NCBI GenBank assembly: GCA_903831335.1
Contig: CAIKXH010000011.1
Location: 1 to 5,441, forward strand
Origin: Candidatus Uhrbacteria bacterium
GTDB taxonomy: Bacteria; Patescibacteriota; Patescibacteriia; UBA9934; GWF2-40-263
Direction: 5' to 3'
DNA: 5,441 bases
Part shown: one piece after another, positions 4,697-5,441 of the stretch
How positions within the stretch are numbered: the first letter of the stretch is position 1
How the letters are laid out: every line of letters starts with the position of its first letter
Translations under genes and position numbers: made by a program
The notes under the pieces: model-generated
What the model saw: only the letters and a program-made list of their open reading frames with translations
What the model was told of the DNA's origin: nothing
Database searches by the model: none

Positions 4697-5441
4697 TTAC
4701 ACACCAACACGGAAATGACAGGTATCTCCGTCTTGGATCACATAATCTTTTCCTTCGACACGTAACTTTCCTTTATCTCTCGCACCCGCTTCACCCAATT
4801 CGACAAAATCTTTCCATGGAATGATCTCTGCGCGAATAAATGCTTTTTCAAAATCTGTGTGGATCACCCCAGCTGCTTGTGGTGCCTTGGTTCCCTTTTT
4901 CACGGTCCATGCGCGACACTCTTTTGGTCCAACTGTCATGAATGTGACAAGGTTCAGAAGCTTGTAGCAGTCTACGATGAGGCGATCGAGTCCAGAGAGC
5001 TTCAAACCAAGCGCATCCAAGAATTCTTTCTGCTCCTCCGGTGACATTTCCATGATTTCGGATTCTACCTTAATCGATAAAGGCAGTGAAAGACGATCAG
5101 GTCCAAGTGGAGACTTCCAGCTCTGATCTCCGGCAGTCGCTTCATCAACGTTTACGACGTACAAAATTGGTTTACGTGTAAGCATTGGGAAGTCCTTCAA
5201 TGTTTTCTCTTCATCTTCTGTAAGCTCAACACTGTTTGCCATTTTTCCTTGTTCAAGAACAGCAAAAATTTTTTTCAACGCTGTTTCTTCATACTCCATT
5301 TCTTTTGTTTTCCCTGCGCGCATTTTTCCTTGCAGAAGTGCAAGACGTTTTTCAACAGATCCAATGTCAGCCATCGCAAGTTCGATCTCGATCAATTCGA
5401 CATCGCGCAATGGATCAATTGTTCCCTCCACGTGATGAACA
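4697..5441 (-). CDS. ychF: Redox-regulated ATPase YchF (Obg-like), C-terminal 247 residues
   Basis: YchF is a ribosome-associated P-loop ATPase of the Obg-like family that prefers ATP over GTP and acts in translation and stress responses. The gene runs off the right edge, so the Walker A and early G-domain motifs (about 110 residues) are outside. The visible part opens VHHVEGTIDPLRDVELIEIE. It continues with the helical coiled-coil insertion (visible residues about 18-82) and then PILYVVNVDE (91-100), the NxxE motif that replaces NKxD and underlies ATP preference in this family. The C-terminal TGS domain (about 164-247) contains ECRAWTVKKGTKAPQAAGVI, HTDFEKAFIRAEI and LRVEGKDYVIQDGDTCHFRV. 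Length and motifs are normal for the roughly 360-residue family. A GC-rich palindrome and a terminator follow the TAA stop. Confidence 0.97.
   Translation of the reverse strand, partial: VHHVEGTIDPLRDVELIEIELAMADIGSVEKRLALLQGKMRAGKTKEMEYEETALKKIFAVLEQGKMANSVELTEDEEKTLKDFPMLTRKPILYVVNVDEATAGDQSWKSPLGPDRLSLPLSIKVESEIMEMSPEEQKEFLDALGLKLSGLDRLIVDCYKLLNLVTFMTVGPKECRAWTVKKGTKAPQAAGVIHTDFEKAFIRAEIIPWKDFVELGEAGARDKGKLRVEGKDYVIQDGDTCHFRVGV

Noticed and set aside
1..5441. UGA reassigned to glycine (as in Gracilibacteria/Absconditabacteria)
   Set aside because: All genes read through with the standard code, conserved glycines use GGN, and no in-frame TGA is needed.
1..5441. CRISPR array, tRNA, rRNA, transposase or phage genes
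   Set aside because: I saw no regularly spaced direct repeats, cloverleaf sequences or mobile-element proteins on either strand.

Overview
The window looks like part of a small bacterial genome, most likely a Patescibacteria (Candidate Phyla Radiation)-type lineage. This rests on the style of the SSB and S6 proteins (S6 with a long acidic C-terminal tail), a TRM11-like methyltransferase with a 'TYLGPP'-type motif IV, short single-gene units, and weak or absent Shine-Dalgarno signals on most genes. The phylum is inferred from protein style only. The standard code fits: every complete gene ends in TAA or TAG, and no glycine position needs UGA.

Layout. Positions 1-958 (minus strand) hold the start of a ribosomal-protein operon: a near-consensus promoter, a structured leader resembling the S6:S18 autoregulatory element, rpsF, then ssb running off the left edge. 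As written, ssb carries a one-base frameshift near 233-236. From 1004 to 2516 (plus strand) lies an isolated transcription unit with a consensus promoter, a small dyad at the predicted start site, a good ribosome binding site, one 469-codon gene and a strong terminator. Its protein looks like a divergent PEP-synthase/pyruvate-phosphate-dikinase relative, with an ATP-grasp part followed by a swivelling-type domain in which the catalytic histidine appears to be glutamine. From 2537 to 3778 (plus strand) is a TRM11-like RNA methyltransferase gene, perhaps on a nearly leaderless mRNA, ending in a hairpin that also serves the convergent gene. From 3782 to 4608 (minus strand) is an unrecognised coiled-coil protein gene with its own extended -10 promoter. 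From 4610 to 5441 (minus strand) is the 3' two thirds of ychF, followed by a perfect 20-nt palindrome and a terminator.

Function. rpsF, ssb and ychF are core translation and replication genes. The methyltransferase probably modifies tRNA. The PEP-synthase-like protein and the coiled-coil protein are the unexplained parts. I see no tRNA, rRNA, CRISPR array, transposase or prophage gene. No intergenic gap exceeds about 230 bases, and each contains recognisable promoter, leader or terminator signals.
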